The notes under the pieces were generated by a model. The model made no database searches. It had not been told where the DNA came from and saw nothing but the letters and a program-made list of their open reading frames with translations. The position numbers were made by a program, and so were the translations under genes. From Pigoraptor chileana (Eukaryota > Opisthokonta > Filasterea), in NCBI GenBank assembly GCA_943704495.1, contig CALSCR010001580.1, positions 1 through 59,849 of the forward strand: a stretch of DNA of 59,849 bases. The letters are read 5' to 3'. This document shows, one piece after another, positions 1 to 13,900 of this stretch. Every line of letters starts with the position of its first letter. Position 1 is the first letter of the stretch.

Positions 1-78
<78 letters not shown>

Positions 79-89
79 CCACACACACG
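1..89. repeat. AC dinucleotide microsatellite
   Basis: An almost pure AC array fills the left edge of the window, with two single-base interruptions. The remainder up to base 212 is a short leader of the first gene, with no other feature seen. The true length of the array is unknown because it runs off the edge. Confidence 0.98.
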
Positions 90-212
90 CTCCCAATGAT
101 ACCAGCAACGAACAATAGATTCAGTTTAGAAGAGAGATGGTGTGATGTATCTCGTTTGGTTGACTATTTGAACTTTAACCGCTTTTTTCGATCCTACCCC
201 TGAAAGTTGAGA

Positions 213-1796
213 ATGTCCGATACTACAAAGCAGGCAGACGAGCTGCACGAAAAGGGGCAGTACAAGCAGACCTTTGATCTCCTCAAGGTGTGCATTGCAT
301 GCCGCAGCTTCCACAGATCTATCTCACTTTAGCTCTTCATTGCGCGCGCTGCATGTGCTAGACACTACTGCAATATTTATCCTCATGCCATCACTCGATT
401 CTGATGATCGCCCCATGCAACCAAACAGGACGCCCTTGAGAAGGAGCCTAAGAATGCCGATCTCCTGTGGCGCCTTGCCCGAGCCCACTACAACCTAGGG
501 GAAGGTATGCATGCTCGTGCCTTCAGTGCCTTTCTATGGCCTTTCTATGGCCTCCATTTCATTGACAATACTGCGCATGCACCACGTGCGTGCGTCCCTA
601 TGCGGGCATGCGCGTGATCACACCTGTAAATGTGTCGCATCGTAAAGAGGCGTATTATATTCCCCTCGAGTACGCTCAATGGCTGATTGTGCCGCTGTGT
701 CTTGTCCAATTGCCAAATAGAAAGCACCGACAAGACCGCAAAAGAGAAGCACATCCGCGACGGCCTAGAGCTTGCATCGCAGGCACTCGCCATTTCCGCT
801 GATAACTTTGCGTGCCACAAGTGGTATGGGGTGCTCCTCAGCGGTCTGGTGGGTCTCTTACGATCAAAGTGTTATATATATATATATATAGTGCCCTGCT
901 TGCTATGCTTTATTCGCGCGCACGGGCACTACGACGGCCTCGGGATGTGCGTTTGTTGAAGTTGTCATGTTTTTGCAGTGCTGTGGGGCACGTTGTTGTG
1001 ACTTGGGCATTGAGGGCGTCGTCCAGTCAATTCTGCATTGCCTTTATTGTGCGTTCGACCCTGTTGTGGGTGTGTTCGGCATTGCATTGTGTTTGTCTGT
1101 CATTTAGACACCCCCCCCCCCCCACGGGATGCTGATGTAATGCGAATGCGGATTGTTCACAGGGCGACTTTATCAGCACAAAAGAGAAGATTCAGAATGC
1201 CTTCAAGATACGCGAACACATTGAGCAGGCCATCAAGCTTAACGGCAAGGACGCGACATCGCACCACATTCTGGGCAAGTGGTGCCTGGGCGTGGCAAAC
1301 ATCGGCTGGATGGAGCGGAAGCTGGCTGCCACGCTCTTTGGCTCTCCTCCAGAGGCAACACTCGACGACGCACTCAAACACCTCCTCGATGTGCGTTTAT
1401 CTCACTTTGGCGTAATGTCCACCTCCGATTTCTGTTTGCCGTTGTTGTCGCGCCTTCCTTGCATGTCACTTGTAACTTTAGCTGTTGGTGGGGACTGTGC
1501 TCTGAGAGCCTTGCTGACCGCACGACGCTTAGTCTTGCGCGTTCTGACCCACCTTCAATCAATCTCCTTTGGTTGTTGCTGCACTCTACCTCCACTGCAC
1601 TGCCGATGCTTCGCAGGCGTCGGCGATCGACCCCACTTTCAAGCGAAACATGGTGACCGTGGCGGATGTGTATCTCCAGCAGAAAAAGTACGCCGAGGCA
1701 AAGGAGTGGTACAACAAGGCACTCGCTGTCGCAAGCGTCGACAAGGCGGAGGAAGCGTTGGACGTGCACTCTAAGAATGCCCTCAAGAAGCTCTGA
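213..1796 (+). CDS. RMDN1: Regulator of microtubule dynamics (RMDN/RMD-1) family protein
   Basis: Five exons, 213-287, 429-504, 721-848, 1163-1390 and 1617-1796, join in phase to a 228-residue protein. It opens MSDTTKQADELHEKGQYKQ and has TPR-like helical pairs throughout. The family signature is in exon 4: an EHIEQAI..KDATSHHILGKWC stretch followed by WMERKLAA and the FGSPPEAT motif typical of RMDN proteins. The C-terminal exon ends in a further TPR-like pair (KKYAEAKEWYNKAL). Known members (C. elegans RMD-1, about 226 residues; human RMDN1-3) associate with microtubules and spindle poles, and RMDN3 also tethers ER and mitochondria. No N-terminal membrane anchor is visible, so this resembles the short RMD-1 form. 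Intron 3 holds a TA microsatellite at 872-890. The end of exon 3 was set at 848 because the phase then fits; GT sites nearby make this the least certain junction. Confidence 0.9.
872..890. repeat. TA microsatellite in RMDN intron 3
   Basis: A run of alternating TA lies just after the intron 3 donor. No function is evident. Confidence 0.95.
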
Positions 1797-1994
1797 TAGT
1801 AAAGTCAGCACGAATTTTACAGACATATCACGTTTGAAATCGATGGGAAAGGAACTGCGGTGACGCAACGCAACGCGCAACATTATGACGCTGCAAACGA
1901 AAAACAATCCAAATAATAGACAGATACACAGACAGTAGGCGACGCTAACATACGCAGGCAACGCCGCCATCGGTAACAGGACGACACCGATTGC

Positions 1995-4900
1995 TTAGGC
2001 GGAAAGCAGCATTGCAACACCCGCGAGAGTCCACTTTGACGGCGGCTCCTTTGTCCTCAGGTTGAAGCTCCACACATATGTGTTTCCCCGGTCCCTCGTG
2101 CGGTACACTGGGCAGCGATACATGCCACGCGACGCCGCAGCATCGCCCCTGTCGCCAGCTTGTGCGGGAATTGCGCGCACACACATGACGGGCAGCCGCG
2201 GGTGCAGCTCCTTGAGGGCGCCGTCCTGCAGCACGCCGAGCGCAGAGTCCCACCGCGCGCCCTCGAGACACATGCCCCACAGCATCGCGCCGTCGCGGGG
2301 GGTGTCGTCCACAGTGTCACGGTCCTTTCGGGTCACCTCACACTGCAGCGTAAGCTGAATGGACGAAACAGCGGGGAGAGAGAGAGAGAGAGCGAGAAGA
2401 TGTAGGATTCAAGTCAGTGTCTTAGGGGCTGTACCCATGGCCTCCACACGAAATAGAGGGAGAGAGTGTGAGACCTTCAGTACTCAAAAACGCCTTAGAC
2501 ATAATCCCACCGCCAAACAGTGACAGACTGAGCGATATGCCCATGGACTCCACAACAGAGAAAGTGAGAGAGAAAGAGAGATAAAGCGAGAGAGAGACAG
2601 ACAGAGAAATAGAAAAGCATGCGGAGATTCAGTGCTGCACAGGGCATTGAACGGTGCAGAAACCATGAAACGATCACCATTAGACACTGAGAGCACAAGC
2701 GCACCTTATCCAGCGCCCAGTCGTTCTTGCGCGCGGCAACCTGCATCACAGCCGTGAGGAAGGCCTGCGGATTGAAAAGGCCCGGCAGCCACACAACAAC
2801 GGGCAGACTGAACGTCGATATCCACGACTCCAGCTCACGTGCGCGCAGGAGGAGATCGTCCACCCACGGCCCAAGGCTCTTGAGAGAGGGATACGCGAGC
2901 GCCGACCACGACCGCGGGACGGCGTCGAGGAAGAGGTCTCGCATAAGACTGTCCATGACATCGCTGATGGCAAGGTCACCCTGGATGCAGAGATTCACAA
3001 ATGAGCGCGGAATGTCAGAAGCAGCACGTGACGATGATGCAGAGACACAAAACACCCGAGAGAGAGGAAAACCAAACACAAAATGTACGCGAGTGACCGC
3101 GAACAAGGCGAGTGCATCAGCATGCCCTTCGTCATTGGGAAATTATCACAAAGCGTCGCAAACAGCCAGTCTGTCGCACCTTGAGGCCGAGTTCGAGCTG
3201 CACCAGGGAACGCTTCATCTCCGTCACGAGGCGATTCATGAGCGCGCATTCTTGCAATGCAACGCTGACATAGGGATTGCGGTCCACAACGCGCTGAAGC
3301 AGCTCATCGATGGGATACACGTCGGGCAGTCGGTCCAGTATGTCGTCGAGCACCGCCTTGACCTTGTGCTCCATAGCAACGCCGGCGCCGGACCCACGCA
3401 CGAGGGGCTGCAGCTCGAGGATACTGCGGAAGAGCGCGTCGGTGCGCGCCATGAACACGCCAATCTCCGCATTCGGGTGCATACCGTACAGAAAGGGGCT
3501 CTCTGCGGGCATGCCCTCGGCGTGGCGACGGTGTGATGCAAGGTCGCCCACCGGAGGAAGAGAGAAGCCCGGCGCCAACTCGCTGCGGCCGTCAAGGATT
3601 TCGGGGCGGAACAGGACATCGAGGTATGTCGAGCAGAGGCGACGGTCCCACGTGTCAGTCACGTGACCACCGTACATGATTTCGCCAACAATGTAGCGCA
3701 GGTCTGTCCAGGGCACGGCCGCCTGGTCCTCGAGGTGGTTCAGCAGCACGTCGCGGCAGATCTTGAGATCGCCAATGCCGAAAGGATACGCACGGCTCCA
3801 TCCCTGCGGTCCAAAGCGCCGCCGCTCGACCACGACAGCGTGAAAGTAGCACAGGGAGAAGAGGAGGCCCTTGTACGCCTCCTCGTTGGTGCACTGCTCG
3901 TATGCCTCCGTGGTGAACGTGTCGAGTGCCTGCAGCAGGTTGGCGCGCAGCCCCATCGGCGGCTCGTTCGTGACCTTGACGCTGGCCTCGAGCAGGCTCG
4001 CGGGGACCGCCAGCGATCCGTTGCCATGCAACACCTCCGCCGTGAGAAATATGCGCGCATCCGGGTGGACGCCCTCGTCTGCAAAGTCCTCGATCAATCG
4101 CTCGAGGCGCGGGAGCCACCGCTGCACGAGGTGGATGTTCTGGAGCAGCACCCACCCGCCGCTCTCCCGGCACTCGCGCAGCCGCATCTCCGCCAGAGGC
4201 TCCTGGCCCTGCCCAAGCGACACCATCGCCAGTGACGTTGGTCCCCCACTCGACGCCGCCAGTTCCTCGACGTCCTTAACGGGATCCACGCCCGGCGACA
4301 GCGCAAAGAAGACGGGGCTGCGCGCGTCCGTGTCGGCGAGTGCATCGGCGAGGCGGAAGGCGGGGAGTTCCACGTACTTGCGGCCCATGCGCTCGCCAAT
4401 GAATATGGCGACGGCGTTGGTCATGCGGTCGGGGCGCAGCGCACGAATCACGCACATCCTGTCAAACGACGTGCAGTGCTTCCAGTCCTGCGGCAGCTGC
4501 TCCATCTCGGGCACCTCGGCCTCGTACCACTTTTTCCACCGCTTTTCCGACTGCTGGATGTCCGCTGGTAGCGCGGCAAACCCCGCAAGGGACTTGATCG
4601 CAGTGACCGCCGCCCAGCTCTCCGCGCCCATCCACTCGAAAGGGCTGACGGCGTTGCGCACCCGAGGCCCGCGCAGCACAAAATCAAGCTTCGTCGGCTC
4701 GATGCCAGAGTCCGGCGTCCCGGCGAGCACCTGCAGCGCCATCTGCGTCGCAAACGTCAGGCGGTCGCGCTCAAAGAGGCCACGGCAGGCGTAGAGAAAT
4801 GCGCCGTGCGTGACGGCATCCGCAAGGTCCGCCACGCGCCGCTCCACCGTGTCCGATGGTAGCGTCGCCGCGAGCGCCTTTGCAAAGACCGACTGGAATG

Positions 4901-7900
4901 CTGCGAGGGAAAACTGGTACATGGGATTGATGCGGTGCAGATCGTTGATGAGAAAGTACATGAGCGACGCGCGCGATGCAACAGGGCGGTACTTTTCGCG
5001 GGTCTCGTCAATCAGCGCCTCCGTACGCTCGGCCTCGCGCACCTTCGCCTCAATCTCCAGCGCAGTGGCCTTCGTGTTCTCCAAATTCTCGACAAGCTGA
5101 GTGTCGCCGAGAAAATTGCCCTCGGCGGTCGCAATACGCTTGAGAAGCGCATCTTCCAGCTCACGCAGCTGCTCTCGAAATGCACTCTGCTGCGCCGCGA
5201 GTTCGGCCTTGCGCTGCTCGAGGTCCGGGCGCTCGCGCATGACAACCTCCGCCAACAGCTGGTCTTCGAGGCCCTCCCGCGTCACCGTGAAGTCGATCAT
5301 CGTGATCTGAGCCTGGAGTTCCGGGGGAAAGTGCGGGTTGGCCATCTTGCTGTGCAGGTAGAGCCGGAAGTTGCGGTCAAATTCGACCTCTTTGTCGCCA
5401 ATGCGGATGAAGCGGCCTTTCTTGACAGTCGCACGGCTCAGCAGCGGCTCGAGCACGGGGTCGAGGTGCTCCGGGACGCTCTCAAGGAGGACGGGATCCC
5501 CTCCGGCAAGACCGCGCTCAATGGCGTCGAGGAATCCGCGCTGCCCCTGCCGCAGCACCCTCAGCCCACGTGACGCCTCGTGCGCGCGCAGCCACCGCAG
5601 GCCCTGCATTTGCGGATCCACCATCAGCGGCCACCGCAGACAGTTGCACAAAATGGCCGCATTTTCCTGCGAAAATCGGTCCTTTGGCAGGCCCTCACTC
5701 CGCCAGCGCGCCATGTCCCTGTCGTCCGCAAGAATGGCTAGCGGGTCCACGCCATCGCCAAGCAGCACGCGCTCTTCCCGCAGATATGGAACCCATTTGT
5801 CTCGCAGGAGAACGGCGCGGTATGCGCGGTTGTAGCCACCGAGATAGCACGCAAAAGCCGAGGCCAGCGCCACATCGCCGGGCATAGTCACGCACTGGCG
5901 GCGGCATGTAGCTGCTGACGCCGACCACCGCAGCTTCTCGGAGGCGAGGCCGCGGACCAATCGATCTGCCAGCGCAATTGTTGCTGCGGTCTCATCTGCG
6001 GCGCGCTGCACACTGTCCTTCTCTGCGGTTGCCGCCGCAAATGCCGCCCTCAGGTCGATGAGACGCGCGTCAATTTCGGCCACGCGGCGGCGGCAGGCGT
6101 CCAGCCGGGCCTGCGACTCGGCTAGGCTGGCGTTGGCCTGGCGCAGCGCCTGCCGCTTGGGCTCGACGTCGCGGAATATCTCGTAGTACTTGACCACGTT
6201 AGTGATCCAGTCGCAGAGTCCCGCCGCGGCCACCGACTTGACGCGGATGGCGGCTCCGTTGAATTCGGGATTGTCCGTGTACGGGCGCACAGCCGCAAGT
6301 ACGTTGTCGGGTATGTTGTCCTTGTCATACGCAATCAGCGCCTCCAGGAACTTGTCGACCTGCCCGACGGCCTTCTTGGTCGATCCCCACGAGAGATCGC
6401 GCGGAATGGGTTTTCCGCGGGAAAGCATAATCGCCGTTGCCGCCATGACCTGCTGCACTTCCTTGCCGGGATTGTTGAACGACTTGAGCTCAATCAGGTT
6501 GGGCTTGTTGAGCGTGTTCAGCGCCGCAACGGCCGCATGCAGCGCGGGCTCGGCAAGGGCGAGATCACCGGCGCACTCCTGCTGCTTGGCAGCCACGTCC
6601 CTCGTGATTGCATCCACCACACGCGCCTCCTCGTCCGCCAGCTTGCGCTCCGACTCGGCGTGGCGGCTGTCGGCGTCGACCTGCACAAGCATTGCGTCCG
6701 TCACCTTGCGCTTCTCCGACAGCTGCTCCTCCTGGACGGCCAGGCGGTCGTGCAGCACATCCACCTGCCGCGACGCATCGGTCAGGCGCGAGAGTCCCCC
6801 CTCAAGGCGCTCAACAAGCACAGACAGCTTCCCGTGGCGGCCCTCCAGCAGCGAGCGGTAGAGACGAAGCAGCTCCAAAAATGTCTTGGGCGTCGTGTGT
6901 ATGCGCCTACGCTCCACTTCAGCATACTCGCCAGCAATTTGGTTGACGCTCTGGTGCACGTACGCCATGAAGCGCACGATGGCATCACGCTGTTCCGCCG
7001 GCACAAGCGAGATTTCGCCCACAAAGCGCGCGGCGACCGACGCAAGTGCCTCTGCGGGCCAGCCCATAAACCAGTCAATGGACGACGCGCAAAAAATGGA
7101 CGGGAACTTGCGACATCTCGCCCTGAACGAGGATTCCATCGGCGAAAAGCACAATACCACGTGCAGGTTGCGCCGCACCTTGGCCACAAAATAGGACCAA
7201 CAGGCATCGCGCGAGTCGTCGCCTGTCACAGAGCGCGCTTCCGAGCGGACGAGATCGCAGATTGCTTGGGCGTCGTCGTCGGAGAAAAGCCCCTCAATGT
7301 ACCCGGTCGTGAGAAGCTCGTTGAGCAAGACAAGAAAGTCGTCGCTCACAATCTGCGAGTCGGTGAGGAGGAAGACGGCGCCAGCTTCCCGCACGCCCGC
7401 AGCACGCAGCACGCCTGACACGTCTTCCTTAAAGTCAGCCAGCTCGTAGCCCTTCCGCAGCGAAATCTGGTGTACCTCGTGACCGCCAAGGTGCGCGGCG
7501 AGGCGTGCGAGGGACTGCTTTCCACTTCCGCCGACGCCGATGAGCAGCGCGTGCCCGCCGGGCGACTCGAGCACGCGCCAGATGCGGCACACGTGCGCCA
7601 TGGCGTCCTCAAACAGCACGAGGTCCATCGCCGCGTTCGAATCGTTGTGGTCGTCCAGGGCTGTTTCGAGGCACCGCTTGAGCTCAGCCCAGCCGGCAAC
7701 GTGGCCATACTCGCCCGCTGCGCCGTGCGCAAAATTGGCGTAGATGAGCGGGGCATCATGCAGTTTGCTATGGTCAAGGTCGGGGAGGTGGCGACGCAGC
7801 GAGCGCGACTGTATGTCGTCGAACACTCGATGGTCGTCGGCGGAGGACATGCGGTCGCGGTACACACGCTGCGTCTCGTGCATCCAAAGGCGACACATGT

Positions 7901-10900
7901 CGATCGGCGTGCGGATGGCTGACGCAGACGCCATCGCAATCCCCCCAAATACACGGGAGAGATCGCGCAGATTGAACAGGTAGTGGAAATTGACGGCCGT
8001 TGGAAGAAAGACGGTTGTGACGTCACGGTGCAGCAACACAGTCGCGGAGAGCATCGCATCAACGGCGGCAGCGGCAGCGGGAAGATACTCCGACGAGCGC
8101 TGCGCAAATACGGCGGCGTAGATGCGCTTGATCGAGTCGGCGTCCGGCATGTCCATCGCCAGCACGCAAAAGTGCCTCTGAAGGCGGGCATTGATATGGA
8201 AGCTTCCGGCGGTCGGGTTCATGCACGCCACGTACTGCACGCCAGACACGTGCTTCAGAGACAGCTTTGCGCGATCGTACCAGTGCCCGTAGTCGAGGTG
8301 CTGCCGGATGAGCGTGTGCGGCGACTGCGTGCCAAACTCGTCGCACTGTGGCATGTTCAGATCGTCCACAAAGTAGACTATCTTTTTCAAACCCGGCGGG
8401 CCAAACGACCGGCCTGACTTGCGCTCCAGCCGCTTCTCGAGGGCCGACTGCAGCGTTGCTGCCGACGAGAAGTAGTGTAGTGGAGCGTCGACGGGAATGC
8501 GGTCGTCGCCAAGTGACCCAAGTACGGCCCGAACAAGCGCCGTCTTGCCACACCCGCCAGGCCCGACAATCATCGCGGGCTTCTCCGCCGCAACAAAAAC
8601 CCGAAGAAAGTGCGCGGTGCGGATTGTGTCAGGTGTGCGCACAAACATCGGCGCGTCTACAAGAACAGATCGGGCTTCTTCGGGACCCGCCATCTCCTCC
8701 CATGGGACAAATGAGCCCTTGACAGCATCGTAAGCATGGTCGAACACGGTGCCGGTGGCGGGAAAGCGCGCCGGAGCGGGGACTGCGCGCCATTCGTTGC
8801 GCCACCATCCGCTGAATTCAACGCGGTGGTCCATGGCGTGCTCCCGAGAGAGGGTGCCACCAAACGCCCAGACACACGCAAACGCAAAGAGACCCTCGAG
8901 CACCTTTGCGTCCCGCTCGACAGCCTGCAGCGTGGCCCGCACACAGAGTGCGTCCTGCACAATCACGCACAGAGCCTGCACCATCCCAATATCAGACATT
9001 GGCACCGCCGTCTTGACGCGGCCAGACGACAGGTATGACAGACATGTGCCAACATATCGCTCAGCGAGCGAGAGCAGGTTGGATCGCAGCGCGGGCGAGT
9101 GGGGCAGCGTCTCAACCCAGCTCTGCACAAACGCCCGCCACCCGAAATCGGCGGCGCTCATAAAGAGGATGCCCGCTCGAGAGACTGTCGACGGGTTTGC
9201 GTGCGCGAGGGTGTCAATCTCAAAGACAAGCCGCATTGAGGACGTGTGCGCTACGCGCTCGTTGGATGCGAGGGTGAGCACCTTGCTGTCGTCCATCACC
9301 GAATTCAGCGACTCGATCCACATGGGATCGATCTCGCCGTCGAGAACAATCCACTTGTAGTCGTCCCCGGGCATCGCAGAGAAGGTACGCATGGTGCTCG
9401 AGAAGACGCCGTCGTGCCACTCGCGCGTAAGAGGGTCCACGCAACCAAACAGCTCGTCCACCGAGACGGCCTTCGGGTTCATGTCGTGCACAAGCACGCG
9501 GCGACCAGTACGCTCCGATGCGTCGGCAAGTGTGCGCCACACGGCGCTCTTGCCAGTGCCCGCGGGCCCCAGGATGAAGACAGAGTGCCGCACCGCAAGA
9601 AGCTCCGACAGTTGCGTCACTTTGAGCACAAACGGATCCTCTGCCTGCAGGCGGCGGGCACGCAGCGACTGTCGGATGGCGGAATCGAGCGCGGCATCAA
9701 CTCGCCGCGGAATGTCCATCCGGGGGAAGAGGTCGTTGATGAGTCCCGCAAACACAACAGAGTCGGCGGCAACAATTTTGGGCACATTTGAATCCCGCAT
9801 TGCACGCAGCAGCACGTGATCTTCGGGGCTGTCGGGGTCGGCCCGTTTCTGCGCCCCCGCCACAACTAGCACCGACTTCATCGCTCGCAGGCCCCAGTCG
9901 TAGTGGTCCTGTCGCGACAGGAGCTCGCTGCAGAGGCGGTACAGAGCAGAGAACTTGCGCGCAAGGGCCTTTGTCTCCAGAAAGCCCTCCGCAAGAAGCA
10001 TGATTTCGCAGATGAGCTCAGTGTCAGGCACAACCATCGCACACGGGCGGAAAAGTGCCTTGATGTTCTCGGGAAGCTCCACGCGGCCGCTGTACCCGGG
10101 ATTCATCGTCACGAACAGTCCAACTGTCGCACGCAGCGAGATGATGTCGCCCTGGAAGTCAAAGTGGGTCTTCGCCGCCCGAAGCGCGTCGAGAATCGAC
10201 TTGACCTGCGTCGACACGACTGACAGCACCTCGGCGGATATGCGATTGAACTCGTCGAAGCAGCCCCACGCGCCGGTCTGCGCGAGGCCCTTGAAGGTGT
10301 CCCCCAGGGAGCGGTAGTCCATCTGGTCAGAGCAGTTGAACACGTACACCATCATGCCGAGCGTGCGCCCCAGGTCCTTGCACGTCTCCGTCTTGCCCGT
10401 ACCCGCGGGGCCGGATGGCGCGCCGCCCATCATGAGCCGCAGCGACTGCGTGAGCGCAATGTAGCATCGGTCCGTCAGCGGCGTCATCACCAGGCGCGGG
10501 CAGTTTCCAAGATACTCAAAGTCGTAATGAAAGCGCGCGTCGCAGATGCTGGCGGCACACACGCGCGTGGTCTCATCCCAGGCCATGCGCAGCTGACTCT
10601 GCCACCCAAAGTGGGACTGCGAGGTTGCATCGTCCCTAATGAAGGAAGAGACCACGTCGCGTGCGTGGACGTCCACAGTGCACGCCGTGACAATCTTCTG
10701 CCGGTCGAGTGGAGTCAGATCTCCCTGAACGATAGTAATCACGCGCTGCAGTTGAGCAACGAGCTTTTTGTTGTACTCTTTCATCGCACTTTCGCGGCCT
10801 TCCTCCAGCTGCACAAATGCGCCGGCAACCTCCGTCGTCCACCACACCTGTGCGGCCACGAGCCCCGCCTGCGCCGCATGGTCCAGCAGCCAGTGCTCCC

Positions 10901-13900
10901 TCAGCTTCTCGCCGTACGACGCCACCGCCAAGGAAATGGCGTGCTGCACGGCACCGCGCATTTCCTTCTCGAGCGTGCCGAGCCAAGACTCCACGGGGCC
11001 CAGGAGATGGCAGGGCGAGGGCAATTCAAGGTATTCGCCCTCCCTGCTGTAAAGCCCAACAACAATGTTTCGCTGGGCGCCGTCGCCACCGCGCTGGAAT
11101 TCAAGCTGCGTGAGACTCCCAAACAACTTTGACAGGTGCATAGAGACAAGCGATGGCTGGGCACCCTTTGCCAGAATGTCAAGTAGGTCGGCAGACGACA
11201 CAAAGTAAAAGCGGGGAAAGGCGACGCGCTTGTGCTCGAGGTATGCGACAAGAGCCTTCTCGCAGAGGGCAAGCTGCGCGCGCAGCACTTCAAGCTCATG
11301 CATAATCCGCGGATCGGCACAGAGGTCCGTGACCACGTGCGAGCGGGCCACAGCGGCGGCCATGAGCGCTCGCCACCGCACATCACACGCGTCAAAGCGC
11401 TCGCCATCCTCGGGCAGCTGCTGGCGAATGTCAGCAGACCCACCGAAAATGCTCTCGAGGTATGACCACGCACTCTGCACCTCCATCCACAGGTACATGG
11501 TGGACTCCACCGCCAACAATCGCTGCTGCCACCCCGTTATTTCAGAGAAAAAGTGCACAACATACTTTGATGCGAGCATGGTCTGGAGAGCTACCTGGTT
11601 GTCCTCCAGCGCCACGGCGAACTCTGGCGGTACACGGACGAGAGCAACAGCCGTGCGATCGTGCGTGTCGAACGTAGCTTCCATGGCACCCCACGTGGCC
11701 GACACATCAGCGAGCAGGCGCTCCATGCCCTGCTCCTTGATGGCGCGGTCCACGACGCCCGCAACATCCGCCTCGTGCGCCGGGAGATCGACTGCAAGAA
11801 CATCCCCAAGCGTGAGTATCCCGTTTTCGGCAAGACGAAGCGACGTTGCCGCCGCAAATTCGTTCCAATGCCTGGGCCTGATCGCACTGTTGCACAGGTC
11901 GGAGACAAGTCGTGCAGAGTCAATCATGCCGCGGGCGCGTGCCTGTAGCGCATGGAAGGCGGGCGCACCCTTTGCAAACGCGTGAAGGCCAACCGCCGCG
12001 ACCTCGCCGACGACCAGCTTTGCGTCTCTCTCCAGCACACGCGTGTCCAAATCCGCCCATGCGATGGGTGCGTACGAGGTCCGCAGGCCGTCCGCAAGCG
12101 CCGCCACGTCCCACAGACGCTTCAGTGCCCGCAAGTAATCCCAACAATCGCCAACATCCGGTGGTAGCGGCGCGTTTTCGCCCAGCATCCTCGCGTACGA
12201 TTCAAGCTCGCGGCCTTTGCGTTCCAAGGCGGCAACGTCGCCAGCAAGTGCATCGATTTCACGATACGCCTGCGCGTGTGACGTGCCATCGCGAATCGGC
12301 GCCCTCTCAACAAACAACGCACGAAATGCGGCGACGGACGCGGCGTACTCTTCTCTGCGAGCGACAAGGGCCTCGCCCTCTTTTGCTTGCATGGGACCTA
12401 GGGCATCCTGGCGGTGCTCGGCGGCATGCACGATCGTCTGCCACGCAGTCTGAAGCGAATCTATTTCTGCCGCCATTTCGGGCGCTTTGCAACGGGCCGT
12501 TGTTTCGATGCAGTGGTGGGCGGCAGTGAGCCACTCAAAGCGCGCGGGCATGCCCGCACTCAGACGGCGCACAGTATGGACGTCGCCCATTGCCTTGATG
12601 AGATCGTCGTGGTTCTGTATGCCGCTGCGGTCGGCGGGAAATGCGTGGGTGAGGCGACCCACAAGCGACGTGAGGTGCCTCAGCAGGCCCTCCGCGCGCC
12701 GCCGCAGCTCGTCGGCAAATCCCTGTCGCCACTGCTGCAGGGAGACCGACAGAGACTGCCGAGCGGGACGCATGTCGACGCGCAGCCACCGCTCGTGATC
12801 GACGGACGACGGCAGACGCAGCGCCGTGTCGACCATCGAGTCGATTTCGCCGACGGCAACAGCAAGTGCGTCAATGTCCATCGGCACGACAAACGCAGCC
12901 GAGCCGTTCGCATCAAACTCTTCAGCGCCGTAGCAGCCCTCGACTGTGCGAGAGCGCAGATCGTCCCCGCGCCGGTTTGGAGGGTCATCCGCCCACACTT
13001 CGCTGCGGGAAAAGAGAGAGCCCTGCTTTGAGGCGGACAGAAAGCGCGCGAGAGCCTCAGTGGGCGTTCGCATCCACAGCGGCTCATAGTCGGTGTAGAC
13101 CGCACAATAATCCTTGCACGATACAACGGCGGCGTCAATCTGCATCATGAGATCCCGTTGAAGATCTGCAAGGTCCGTGTCGGCCAAAAGAAGGTCGCCG
13201 TAATCCCCGTCACAATTACCTACAAGTCGGTTGGCGTCGTGGAAAGCCCCCGCGGCATCCATGAAAATATCGCAAAGCAGCGCTTCAACACACGATGGAG
13301 AGTCGCCGTCCAACTCCGGTGTGAATACCGGACCGCCCGGGGCTACAACGTCCAGCTGCACCTCAACAAGCGGCGTCGATGCTTCGGGCCGGTTGTCCGC
13401 GATTTGCTCCAACACATATCCCACCGACGCGCGCACAGAGACTTCCGCAGCAGCCGACACAAGCGCATCCATGTGGGCCAGGTAATCAATGCGCTCACGT
13501 GATTGGGGAGCAACGCTAAAGAGGGCGAAGATGTCGTCTACGATCGCGGCAATGCGGCGAACACCCGCGCGGACTTCCTTGGCGCGCGCATCGCGTCGTG
13601 CGGGTCGCTCGTCCAGGGGCAGATAGCGCGTGCCGTCCTTGCGCACCCGACGCGTGAGTATAGGGGCAGCCCAGCGGGATGTGAGGTCGGCCGCCTCCTG
13701 CACGAGCACAATGAGGCGCTCGGTTCGCGTCGAGAGGTCCTCGACGGCCATCTGCACCTCGCTGACGTACTCGAGGGCAGCAGAGCTCTCCCAGGACACA
13801 AAGCCATCCGTTCCCCGGCACAGTAGGCGGTCGATGTGGGCCACCATCTGCGCGACGAGCGGAGCCTCTGGAGGCGCCACCGATCTGCGCACACTGTTGT

